Source of the DNA: JAUVKT01 sp036350795
GTDB taxonomy: Bacteria; Bacteroidota; Bacteroidia; Bacteroidales; VadinHA17
Assembly: GCA_036350795.1 (NCBI GenBank)
Contig: JAZBNV010000131.1
Span: 1 to 64,000 of the forward strand
Length of the DNA stretch: 64,000 bases
Direction: 5' to 3'
Part shown: positions 43,975 through 52,469 of the stretch, piece by piece
How positions within the stretch are numbered: the stretch's first letter is position 1
Layout: each line of letters opens with the position of its first letter
The notes under the pieces: model-generated
Database searches by the model: none
Seen by the model: only the letters and a program-made list of their open reading frames with translations
What the model was told of the DNA's origin: nothing
Position numbers and translations under genes: made by a program

Positions 43975-44478
43975 ATGCTAAAAAAATCGATTGAAGATAT
44001 TTGTAACAGACAGGTGGAGAGAGAGTTCTATTCTTCTCTTCTTTACCTCGCAATGGCATCATGGACAGAAACCAAAGGTTATGCTGGTATAGCCGACTGG
44101 CTTTATGAGCAGGCCGAGGAAGAAAAGTTACATATGCTAAAATTTGTAAGGTACATAAATGAACGTGGCGGACATGCAATAATGCCGGCACTAGAAAAGC
44201 CACCGGTTGATTTTGGTGATATCAATACAATGTTTGACGAAGTATTAAAGCATGAGCAGTATATCTCTGAAAGCATTAATGAAGTTGCAGCCATGGCAAT
44301 CGAAGAAAATGATTTCGCCACCACCAACTGGATACAGTGGTTTATATCAGAACAGGTTGAGGAAGAATCGTCAGTTCAGGCGATTATAGACAAGCTAAAT
44401 CTTGTTGGATCGCACAATATGTATATGTTTGACAGGGATATTATGGGCATGCGGGCGGAAGAAGCAGCCTCTGAATAA
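43975..44478 (+). CDS. ftnA: Non-haem ferritin
   Basis: The 167-aa protein has the ferritin four-helix pattern with the ferroxidase ligands: E in YSSLLYLAMASW helix context, EEEKLHMLKFV with the ExxH pair, and ISEQVEEESSV. It stores iron as a 24-subunit shell in the cytoplasm and limits oxidative damage. It lies downstream of the response regulator but has its own promoter and is followed by a hairpin terminator at 44560. Confidence 0.94.
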   Translation: MLKKSIEDICNRQVEREFYSSLLYLAMASWTETKGYAGIADWLYEQAEEEKLHMLKFVRYINERGGHAIMPALEKPPVDFGDINTMFDEVLKHEQYISESINEVAAMAIEENDFATTNWIQWFISEQVEEESSVQAIIDKLNLVGSHNMYMFDRDIMGMRAEEAASE

Positions 44479-44559
44479 TTACAATATCAGCAAACCCATA
44501 TTGTCTGAGCTCCCTGAATCAGGAGCTGCTGACGTATGTAATCTTCAGGAAGAGTCTTT

Positions 44560-44600
44560 AATGGGTGGTTGGACAAAATCCAGCACACCCATTTTGTTTT
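44560..44600 (+). terminator. Terminator after ferritin
   Basis: AATGGGTG (44560-44567) pairs with CACCCATT (44586-44593), with an inner TGGA/TCCA pair, and is followed by TTTTGTTTT. The right end overlaps the proposed secA -33 element. Confidence 0.65.
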
Positions 44601-44622
44601 AGCAAAAAACAAGCTAATTTTG
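44593..44622 (+). promoter_or_regulatory. Promoter of secA (TTTG-N18-TAATTTTG)
   Basis: TTTG at 44593-44596 and TAATTTTG at 44615-44622, separated by 18 bases, give a leader of about 75 bases to the secA ATG. Confidence 0.55.
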
Positions 44623-44700
44623 TGCAGGCCGGTGTTTGGCAGATATTTTGATAAGCATTGAGCTGTTATCGATACGTTCCAATATAATACTATATAATAA

Positions 44701-47700
44701 ATGAGTGTAATTAATAAGGTTCTTGGTGTTTTCCTGGGCAATAAGTATGAAAGAGACCTGAAGGAAATAATGCCTTATGTTGAAAAGACCAGGGCAGAAT
44801 ATGATAAGATATCCTCACTTACAAATGATGAACTGCGAAATGTTACTCATAAGCTCAGGAAGAAGATTCATGATGGAATAAGGGAAGAAGAAAATGAGAT
44901 AGCCGCAATTAAGGAGAAAGCTGATGCCGAAAAGGATGTCTACCTGAAGGAAGAGCTTTTTACAAGTATAGACAAGATCGAGGAAAAGATCAGTGAAAAG
45001 CTTGAAGATATACTCCTGGAGTGCCTGCCCGAGGCATTTGCACTTATAAAGGAGACAGCCCGCAGGTTTACCGAAAATAAAAAAATTGAGGTAAGTGCAA
45101 CGGCTTTTGACCGTGACCTGGCGGCGGGCCGTGATAGTATTGATATTAAAGGAGATAAGGCTTTATGGCATAATACCTGGGTTGCAGGAGGAAATGAGAC
45201 AACCTGGAATATGATCCATTATGATGTTCAGCTTATAGGTGGTGTTGCCCTGCACAGGGGCAAAATTGCAGAGATGGCAACAGGCGAAGGTAAAACGCTT
45301 GTGGCAACCCTGCCCGTATTCCTGAATGCCCTGGCTGGCAGGGGAGTGCATATAGTAACGGTTAACGATTACCTCTCCAAGAGAGACTCTGAATGGATGG
45401 GACCACTCTACGAGTTTCATGGTCTTACTGTCGACTGCATAGATAAGCATGAACCTAACTCTGTATCAAGGCGCAAGGCTTACCTGGCTGATATTACTTT
45501 CGGAACAAATAACGAGTTCGGCTTTGATTACCTGAGGGATAATATGGCGGTTAATTCTGATGACCTGGTTCAGAGGAAACATCATTATGCCATTGTAGAT
45601 GAGGTGGATTCAGTTCTGGTTGATGATGCACGGACTCCGTTGATAATCTCAGGACCAACTGCAAAGAGTGATACCCACCAGTTTGATGAGCTTAAGCCAC
45701 AGGTGGAGAAGCTTGTAAATGCACAGAAAAAGCTGGTTACCCAGATAATTGCAGATGCCAAGCACCTGATTGCCGAAGACAAAACGGATGAGGGAGGATT
45801 GCTTCTGCTGAGGGCATTCAAGGGTCTGCCCAAGAATAATGCACTTATTAAATTTCTCAGTGAGGAAGGAAATAAAAGCCTCCTGCTTAAGACTGAGAAT
45901 TTTTATATGCAGAACAACAGTAAGGAGATGCCCAAGGTTACAAGTGAGCTCTTCTTTATTATTGACGAAAAAAATAACTCGATTGAACTTACCGAGAAAG
46001 GAATTGATCTGATTTCCACATCGGTTGAAAATGCCTCATTCTTTGTACTTCCCGATGTTGGCTCAGAAATAGCAGAAATAGAAAAGTCTGATATACCCGA
46101 ACTGGAGAAGTTAAAGGCGAAAGATGAGTTGCTCCAGGACTATTCGGTAAAATCAGAAAGGGTTCATACCATGAACCAGCTCCTGAAAGCATATACTCTT
46201 TTTGAGAATGATGTGGAGTATGTTGTTATCGACAACAAGGTTAAGATTGTTGATGAACAGACAGGCAGGATAATGGAAGGACGCCGTTACTCGGACGGAC
46301 TGCACCAGGCGATTGAGGCGAAGGAGAGAGTTAAGGTGGAGGCATCTACCCAGACATTTGCCACCATTACTCTTCAGAATTATTTCAGGATGTATCATAA
46401 ACTGGCCGGTATGACCGGTACTGCCGAAACTGAAGCAGGAGAATTCTGGGATATATATAAACTTGATGTTGTTGTAATTCCTACCAACAGGCCAATTGTA
46501 CGCGACGACCGTGAAGATGTTGTATATAAAACCAAAAGGGAAAAGTATAATGCTGTAATAGATGAAATAATTGAACTTAACCGGCTGGGCCGACCTGTTC
46601 TTGTAGGGACAACATCGGTTGAAATTTCTGAGCTTCTTAGCAGGATGCTGAAGATGAAGGGTATCAAGCATAATGTGCTTAACGCAAAACTCCACCAGAG
46701 AGAGGCAGATATCGTTGCCGAAGCTGGTAAGGAAGGTGCTGTAACAATAGCTACCAATATGGCAGGAAGGGGTACCGACATTAAACTTTCAGATAAGGTT
46801 AAGGAAGCTGGTGGTCTTGCCATAATAGGTACCGAGCGACATGAATCCAGGCGGGTCGACAGGCAGCTACGGGGGAGGTCGGGCCGGCAGGGTGACCCCG
46901 GTTCATCACTTTTCTATGTTTCGCTTGAAGATGATCTGATGAGGCTTTTCGGTTCTGAAAGAATAGCCGGGGTAATGGACCGTTTAGGCCTGGGCGAAGG
47001 TGAAATGATACAGCACTCCATGATCACCAAGTCGATAGAAAGAGCACAGAAAAAGGTTGAGGAAAATAACTTTGGTATTCGTAAGCGCCTGCTCGAATAC
47101 GACGACGTAATGAATTCACAGAGGGAGGTAATCTACAAGCGTAGAAGACATGCGCTTGTAGGCGAGCGCCTGCTGGTTGATATTGCCAATATGATGTATG
47201 ATGTTTCTGAGAACATGGTCGAAACTTATCATACTGCGGGTGACTTCGAAAACTTTAAGCTGGAATTGCTCAGGTCGTTCTCGATGGAATCTCCCGTTGA
47301 GGAAAAGGAATTTCTGCAAATATCTGCCGGTGACCTTATCGAACAGATAAATAAACAGGTAATTGAGACTTACCAGAGAAAGACCGAAAAAATAGCATCG
47401 GAAGCCTACCCGGTTATTAAGGATGTATATGAAAGACAGTCGCATGTTTATGAAAATGTGGTTGTACCTGTTTCGGATGGAACTAAGGTATTCCAGGTTA
47501 TTACAAACCTGAAGGCCTCGGCTGAGTCAGAAGGACTTGATCTTGTAAGATCGTATGAAAAAACTGTTGTTCTTGCAACTATTGATGAGTTGTGGAAGGA
47601 ACATCTGAGGGAGATGGATGAGCTTAAGCAATCTGTTCAGAATGCAACCTACGAGCAGAAGGATCCGCTGCTGATTTACAAGTTTGAGTCGTTCGAGCTA

Positions 47701-48036
47701 TTCAAGGTAATTATTGACAGGGTTAACAAAAGTGTTGTATCAACCCTGATGAAGGGGCATATCCCGACACCTGACCCGGAAAACGTAAGGAGAGCTGAGA
47801 GGAGGAGGAGAACTGATATGAGTAAGTACAGGACCTCCAAGAGCGACTACTCTTCATATAAGGACGATGGATCAGGAGAACAGAAGCAGGCGCCTCAGAA
47901 GGCTCAGCCTGTTCGTGTCGACAAAAAAGTCGGAAGAAATGATCCCTGTCCCTGCGGAAGTGGTAAAAAGTACAAACAATGCCATGGCAGGATGCAGGCA
48001 GGACCATCGTCTCCACAAGCCGGAGCACAGGCCTGA
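44701..48036 (+). CDS. secA: Preprotein translocase ATPase SecA
   Basis: The 1111-aa length matches the long SecA of this phylum (E. coli has 901). Walker A is GEGKTLVATLPVFL (about 193-200) and the DEAD-like box is VDEVDSVLVDDARTPL near residue 300. The helicase-like second lobe has TNMAGRGTDI and RRVDRQLRGRSGRQGDPG. Extra residues lie between the first ATPase lobe and the preprotein-crosslinking region (about 330-480). The C-terminal zinc hook is C1083-x-C1085-x8-C1094-H1095. It drives exported proteins through SecYEG. It is convergent with dapA with no base between the two stop codons. Confidence 0.98.
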   Translation: MSVINKVLGVFLGNKYERDLKEIMPYVEKTRAEYDKISSLTNDELRNVTHKLRKKIHDGIREEENEIAAIKEKADAEKDVYLKEELFTSIDKIEEKISEKLEDILLECLPEAFALIKETARRFTENKKIEVSATAFDRDLAAGRDSIDIKGDKALWHNTWVAGGNETTWNMIHYDVQLIGGVALHRGKIAEMATGEGKTLVATLPVFLNALAGRGVHIVTVNDYLSKRDSEWMGPLYEFHGLTVDCIDKHEPNSVSRRKAYLADITFGTNNEFGFDYLRDNMAVNSDDLVQRKHHYAIVDEVDSVLVDDARTPLIISGPTAKSDTHQFDELKPQVEKLVNAQKKLVTQIIADAKHLIAEDKTDEGGLLLLRAFKGLPKNNALIKFLSEEGNKSLLLKTENFYMQNNSKEMPKVTSELFFIIDEKNNSIELTEKGIDLISTSVENASFFVLPDVGSEIAEIEKSDIPELEKLKAKDELLQDYSVKSERVHTMNQLLKAYTLFENDVEYVVIDNKVKIVDEQTGRIMEGRRYSDGLHQAIEAKERVKVEASTQTFATITLQNYFRMYHKLAGMTGTAETEAGEFWDIYKLDVVVIPTNRPIVRDDREDVVYKTKREKYNAVIDEIIELNRLGRPVLVGTTSVEISELLSRMLKMKGIKHNVLNAKLHQREADIVAEAGKEGAVTIATNMAGRGTDIKLSDKVKEAGGLAIIGTERHESRRVDRQLRGRSGRQGDPGSSLFYVSLEDDLMRLFGSERIAGVMDRLGLGEGEMIQHSMITKSIERAQKKVEENNFGIRKRLLEYDDVMNSQREVIYKRRRHALVGERLLVDIANMMYDVSENMVETYHTAGDFENFKLELLRSFSMESPVEEKEFLQISAGDLIEQINKQVIETYQRKTEKIASEAYPVIKDVYERQSHVYENVVVPVSDGTKVFQVITNLKASAESEGLDLVRSYEKTVVLATIDELWKEHLREMDELKQSVQNATYEQKDPLLIYKFESFELFKVIIDRVNKSVVSTLMKGHIPTPDPENVRRAERRRRTDMSKYRTSKSDYSSYKDDGSGEQKQAPQKAQPVRVDKKVGRNDPCPCGSGKKYKQCHGRMQAGPSSPQAGAQA

Positions 48037-48933
48037 TCAGATTGTCAGCTTAAGATCCTGGATAAGGGTGCTTATTCTGGTTGAAGTATTCCTGCTTACC
48101 GGGGTAAGAGGAAGTCTTACCGTATTCTGGCAGAGATTCAGGCAGTTCAGTACAGACTTAATACCTGCCGGGTTTCCGTCCTCGAACAAAAGACCAATCA
48201 TTTCCAGGTATTTGTAATGTATATCTGCTGCCTGCCTGTTCTTGCTCTTTAATGCCAGATCAGTCATTTCACTCCACTCTTTGGGAAAGGCATTGGCAAG
48301 TACGCTTACAACACCTGTGCAACCCAGTGCTATCATAGGCAGAGTAAGCAGGTCGTCGCCGGAGATAACCTGGAATCCGGCAGGAGCCCTGCTTACTATG
48401 TTCATAACCTGGGTAAGATCACCGGAGGCTTCTTTTACTGCAACAATATTATCAAAATCCCAGGCCAGTTTTAAACATGTATCAGCAGATATATTTGAGC
48501 TGGTCCTGCCGGGTACATTGTAGAGCATAACAGGTACGGGACTTGCTGATGAGATTGCCTTAAAGTGTTGATAAATACCTTTCTGTCCGGGTTTATTATA
48601 ATAGGGTGCAACCGAAAGTATCCCGTCAATACCCTCAAAATCAGTTGACCTGATATCATTTTCCACCTGGTGGGTATTATTTCCTCCCATACCAAGTACT
48701 ATGGGTAAACGGCCATTATTGATTTCCTTTACGTAAGATACTACAGCTTCTTTCTCCTCCGGGCTCAGTGTTACTGCCTCGCTTGTTGTGCCCAGTACCA
48801 CAAGATAATCAACTCCACCGTTAATAATATGGCTGACAACCCTTTCCAGGGCCTTGAAGTCAATGCTTGTATCGGTCTTAAATGGTGTAACTACTGCTAC
48901 TCCTGTTCCTGTAAAATTTTTACTCATATCCAT
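48037..48933 (-). CDS. dapA: 4-hydroxy-tetrahydrodipicolinate synthase
   Basis: The 298-aa protein is a class I aldolase barrel with TGVAVVTPFKTD, the GTTSEAVTLSPEEK loop, the tyrosine in MLYNVPGRT, the Schiff-base lysine in IVAVKEASGD, and VISGDDLLTLP. It condenses pyruvate and aspartate semialdehyde for lysine and meso-diaminopimelate. It is the last gene of a leftward set (AmmeMemo fusion, cation transporter, ligA, hypothetical, dapA). Confidence 0.96.
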   Translation of the reverse strand: MDMSKNFTGTGVAVVTPFKTDTSIDFKALERVVSHIINGGVDYLVVLGTTSEAVTLSPEEKEAVVSYVKEINNGRLPIVLGMGGNNTHQVENDIRSTDFEGIDGILSVAPYYNKPGQKGIYQHFKAISSASPVPVMLYNVPGRTSSNISADTCLKLAWDFDNIVAVKEASGDLTQVMNIVSRAPAGFQVISGDDLLTLPMIALGCTGVVSVLANAFPKEWSEMTDLALKSKNRQAADIHYKYLEMIGLLFEDGNPAGIKSVLNCLNLCQNTVRLPLTPVSRNTSTRISTLIQDLKLTI

Positions 48934-48957
48934 GTAAATTAGTTGAGCATCCGGGAA

Positions 48958-49509
48958 TCAGACACTGGTATTTATCATCTTAAGGTAATATTCAACCTGC
49001 TCAAGATAATACTTAATATCTGTTTTATCTTTAAGTTCGATAGTCATATCAAGCGAGTTGCTGTCGATAGTGTTGCCTGCACCAATCTTGAATTCAGCTT
49101 TCGACAGGCTTGTAATATAAAATAAAGGAAACCTGTTATTAAGATTAATATCTATCAGGATTTCGTATGGGGTGCTTATAAAGTCATCAATCTCAGCTGC
49201 TTTCGGGATAAAGAAATAGTTAAGGTCACTTTGCTTAAAACATCTGAGGTATCTCAGGGCAGTATACTCATCCGGTAAAATCTTGTTAGGGTGAAAACAT
49301 ACTATATCAACCTGTATATTGTTTATTTGCATCCTCTTGTAAAAGTCTGAGAGAACAGAAAATGATTCAATAAAACTTCCATCCCATATTATACCAATTT
49401 TGTGTGCATTCTTAAGATTATTGAATCTCTTATTGCGATAAGTACTTTTTAGTCTTTTCCTGATTTTGAAGCGTGCCCAGGCCAGTCTCGGTTTTCTAAA
49501 GAGTTCCAT
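48958..49509 (-). CDS. Conserved hypothetical protein (DUF6913-like)
   Basis: The 183-aa protein has a basic N-terminus (PRLAWARFKIRKRLKSTYR). A Rossmann-like alternation follows (HKIGIIWDGSFIESFSVL; IQVDIVCFHPN; YEILIDINLNNRFPLFYI). I recall similar small proteins beside ligA and dapA in Bacteroidota, annotated as DUF6913, but cannot confirm the number. No catalytic motif is visible. It lies 38 bases after ligA and 24 before dapA, in the same operon. Confidence 0.7.
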   Translation of the reverse strand: MELFRKPRLAWARFKIRKRLKSTYRNKRFNNLKNAHKIGIIWDGSFIESFSVLSDFYKRMQINNIQVDIVCFHPNKILPDEYTALRYLRCFKQSDLNYFFIPKAAEIDDFISTPYEILIDINLNNRFPLFYITSLSKAEFKIGAGNTIDSNSLDMTIELKDKTDIKYYLEQVEYYLKMINTSV

Positions 49510-49547
49510 ACTACAAACCTAATCGAATTTTTAATTACTTAATAGTA

Positions 49548-51563
49548 TTAATTACTGCTTTGGTCAAATAATTTTAGAAAATCTTCTTCGCTTAAAATAT
49601 CGATACCCAGATCTGTCGCTTTCTTCAGCTTTGAAGGTCCCATATTTTCGCCTGCAAGTATAAAGGATGTGCTGGCCGATATGGAGGATGAGTTTTTACC
49701 TCCATTTATTTCAATCATTTCCTTGTATTCGTCACGGCTGTGCCTGCTGAACTTTCCTGATACTACAATTACTTTTCCCCTTAGTATATCGCTCCCTTCA
49801 CCCTGCACCTGCTCAGTGTGCATCTTCAGGCCAGCTTCTTTAAGCCTTTTGATAATAGTTAAGTTTTCGGGCTGACTGAAATAAGAAAGCAGGCTTTCGG
49901 CAATCCTTGTACCAATTTCATGTATGCCGGTAAGCTCTTCATAGGTGGCATCGATAAGCTTATCAATATTTTCAAAATATTTAGCCAGGGTTTTTGCCAC
50001 CGTTTCACCTACATATCTTATACCAAGTCCGAAAAGCAATTCATGGAAATTCCTGTCCCTGGATGCATCAATTCCCCTCAGGATATTCTCTGCTGATTTC
50101 TCACCCATTCTTTCCAGTTTAATGATGTCTTCAAAGCTGAGTTTATACAGATCAGCTACATTTTCCACCAGTCCGTTCCTGTACAGGAGGTCTATGGTTT
50201 CTTCTCCCAGTCCGTCAATATCCATTGCCTTCCTGCTTATAAAATGCTCTATCTTACCTTTTATCTGGGGAGGGCAATGATTGCTGTTAGGGCAGTAATG
50301 ATTTGCCTCTGTTTCTTCGCGCTGAAGCACTGAACCACATTCAGGACAGTTTTCAATAAATATAACCTTTAGCGATCCTTCCTTCCTGGCTTCCCTGTTT
50401 ACACCCACTATCTTGGGAATAATTTCACCTCCCTTCTCTACAAAAACTTCATCTCCCAGGTGAAGGTCAAGCAGCTCCATCTGGTCTGCATTATGGAGGG
50501 AAGCTCTTTTTACTGTTGTACCTGCAAGTAGCACGGGAACGAGGTTCGCAACCGGTGTAACTGCACCTGTTCTGCCTACCTGGAAGCTGACTGAGCTTAG
50601 AATGGTACCCGCTCTTTCGGCCTTATACTTGTAGGCAATTGCCCATCGTGGCGATTTGGCAGTCATTCCCAGCCTGGATTGGTCATCCAGCCTGTTTACC
50701 TTGATTACTGCGCCATCAATCTCATAGGGCAGAGATTTTCTTTTTTTATCCCAGCTCGAAATAAAACCAAGTACACCGTCGACAGAAGAAACAAGCTCAA
50801 TCTCATCAGGCACTCTGAATCCCCATTTTTTAGCTATTTCCAGGTTCTGGCTATGTGTTCTGAAGGGCAGTGATGCACCGAGCATAGAGTAAAGGAAGCA
50901 CTCCAGTGGTCGCTTTGCCACTTCATCGGGATCGAGCAGTTTAAGTGATCCGGCTGCTGTATTTCTGGGATTGGCATATTTTTCGAATCCTGCTTCCTCT
51001 CTTTCCAGATTCATCCTGGCAAAGTCTTCGATAGCTATATATATTTCACCCCTTATTGTGAACTCTGCCGGGATATCATCACCTTCAATGTATTGAGGTA
51101 TCGACCTGATGGTTCTGATATTGGCAGTTACGTCGTCACCTTTTGTCCCATCGCCGCGGGTTACTCCTGAAACAAGCCTGCCATTCCTGTATGTAAGGCT
51201 GATTGATACGCCGTCATATTTCAGTTCACAGGCGTATTCAGGATCATTATCCAGTATTTTTTTTACCCTTGTGTCGAAATCACGAACTTCCTCCTCATTA
51301 TAGGTATTTCCAAGCGAAAGCATGGGATAGGGATGCCTTACCTGGGTAAACCCGGGAGTTATATCACTTCCAACAAGCCTGGTTGGGGAGCTTTCACGGG
51401 CAAACTCAGGAAAGAGGCTTTCAAGCTTTTCCAGTTCTTTTACAAGGAGATCGTAATCATAATCGCTGATTAGTGGTTCGTTACTGATATAGTACCTGTT
51501 GTTGTGATCCTTAATCTGCTCCCTTAGTTCAGGTATCCGTTTTGCTGCTTCTTCTCTGTTCAT
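49548..51563 (-). CDS. ligA: NAD-dependent DNA ligase LigA
   Basis: The 671-aa protein has every LigA domain: domain Ia with YYISNEPLISDYDYD, the adenylation site with K115 in CELKYDGVSI, the OB fold, and the four-cysteine zinc finger (CPECGSVLQ and YCPNSNHCP). It also has helix-hairpin-helix repeats and a C-terminal BRCT domain (RGKVIVVSGKFSRHSRDEYK onward). It seals nicks during replication and repair. It follows the cation transporter after 3 bases. Confidence 0.98.
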   Translation of the reverse strand: MNREEAAKRIPELREQIKDHNNRYYISNEPLISDYDYDLLVKELEKLESLFPEFARESSPTRLVGSDITPGFTQVRHPYPMLSLGNTYNEEEVRDFDTRVKKILDNDPEYACELKYDGVSISLTYRNGRLVSGVTRGDGTKGDDVTANIRTIRSIPQYIEGDDIPAEFTIRGEIYIAIEDFARMNLEREEAGFEKYANPRNTAAGSLKLLDPDEVAKRPLECFLYSMLGASLPFRTHSQNLEIAKKWGFRVPDEIELVSSVDGVLGFISSWDKKRKSLPYEIDGAVIKVNRLDDQSRLGMTAKSPRWAIAYKYKAERAGTILSSVSFQVGRTGAVTPVANLVPVLLAGTTVKRASLHNADQMELLDLHLGDEVFVEKGGEIIPKIVGVNREARKEGSLKVIFIENCPECGSVLQREETEANHYCPNSNHCPPQIKGKIEHFISRKAMDIDGLGEETIDLLYRNGLVENVADLYKLSFEDIIKLERMGEKSAENILRGIDASRDRNFHELLFGLGIRYVGETVAKTLAKYFENIDKLIDATYEELTGIHEIGTRIAESLLSYFSQPENLTIIKRLKEAGLKMHTEQVQGEGSDILRGKVIVVSGKFSRHSRDEYKEMIEINGGKNSSSISASTSFILAGENMGPSKLKKATDLGIDILSEEDFLKLFDQSSN

Positions 51564-51566
51564 TCC

Positions 51567-52436
51567 TTAGATCTTGGGTTCTATATGGATTGTGGCAATT
51601 ATATCCAGTTCCTCCCTGATTTTATCTTCTATCTTACTCACCAGCCTGTGTGCTTCAGAAATATTGAGATCAGGGGGCAATTTAAGATGAAAGGTCAATT
51701 CCTTATGCATCACATAATCATGTAGATGGAAGTGGTGTGGAGAGGTTTCACTCTGTGAGACTTCATTTGCAATTTCTATAACCCTTTTCAGGGTTTGCTT
51801 ATCAGGTTTTTCTCCAAGTATCCTGCTGATGGTTGTTGATGTAAGACTGTAGGCAGTGTATGCTATTATAAGTGCAACAAGAATCCCAAGTATGCTATCC
51901 ATCCACCAGAAGTTTTTACCGGCCAGAATACCTATAAGTATTAATACCGAGGAAATGGAATCTGTACGGTGATGCCAGGCATCAGCTTTAAGAGCCAGGG
52001 ACCCTGATTTCCTTGCACAATAAAAGGCGAACTGGGCCAGGCCTTCTTTTGCTATTATAGAGACTATGGTTACCACCAGGGCTACCGTACCGTAAACAGC
52101 CTGCTCGTGATTACTGAATTTTTGGATCGACTCTTTCATAAAAGAGAAGGCAACAATAAAAAGCATTACAGACACAGCTATTGTAGATACAAGTTCCATC
52201 CTTCCATGCCCGAAAGGATGAGTTTCATCAGCAGGTTTTAAAGAAATCCGGCCTCCGATAATTATTACAACTGAGCTTAGTGAATCGGAGATTGTATGCC
52301 AGGCGTCAGCAATAAGTGCCACCGAGCCTGATACCAGCCCTGCCCAGTATTTAAGTAATGCAAGAAGCACATTGCTTACAATCGATACCCAGCCCTCGAG
52401 ATTCGTATACTTTCCTACTTTGTTTAATTTATTCAT
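51567..52436 (-). CDS. Cation diffusion facilitator family transporter
   Basis: The 289-aa protein has six predicted membrane helices. The paired metal-site motifs of the family are ALIADAWHTISDSL in helix 2 and ALKADAWHHRTDSISS in helix 5. A C-terminal cytoplasmic domain of about 80 residues (HHFHLHDYVMHKELTFHL) binds regulatory metal. It exports a divalent cation (Zn, Fe, Mn or Co) in exchange for protons; the HxxxD helix 5 motif does not settle which. Confidence 0.92.
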   Translation of the reverse strand: MNKLNKVGKYTNLEGWVSIVSNVLLALLKYWAGLVSGSVALIADAWHTISDSLSSVVIIIGGRISLKPADETHPFGHGRMELVSTIAVSVMLFIVAFSFMKESIQKFSNHEQAVYGTVALVVTIVSIIAKEGLAQFAFYCARKSGSLALKADAWHHRTDSISSVLILIGILAGKNFWWMDSILGILVALIIAYTAYSLTSTTISRILGEKPDKQTLKRVIEIANEVSQSETSPHHFHLHDYVMHKELTFHLKLPPDLNISEAHRLVSKIEDKIREELDIIATIHIEPKI

Positions 52437-52469
52437 TCTTATTTATTATGCTTTTTACCTGGAAAAATG

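Noticed and set aside
46153..46823. Long antisense open frames within secA (also within propeller, dnaX and channel genes)
   Set aside because: They lie wholly inside strongly conserved genes, have no recognisable motifs and reflect codon use of the sense strand.
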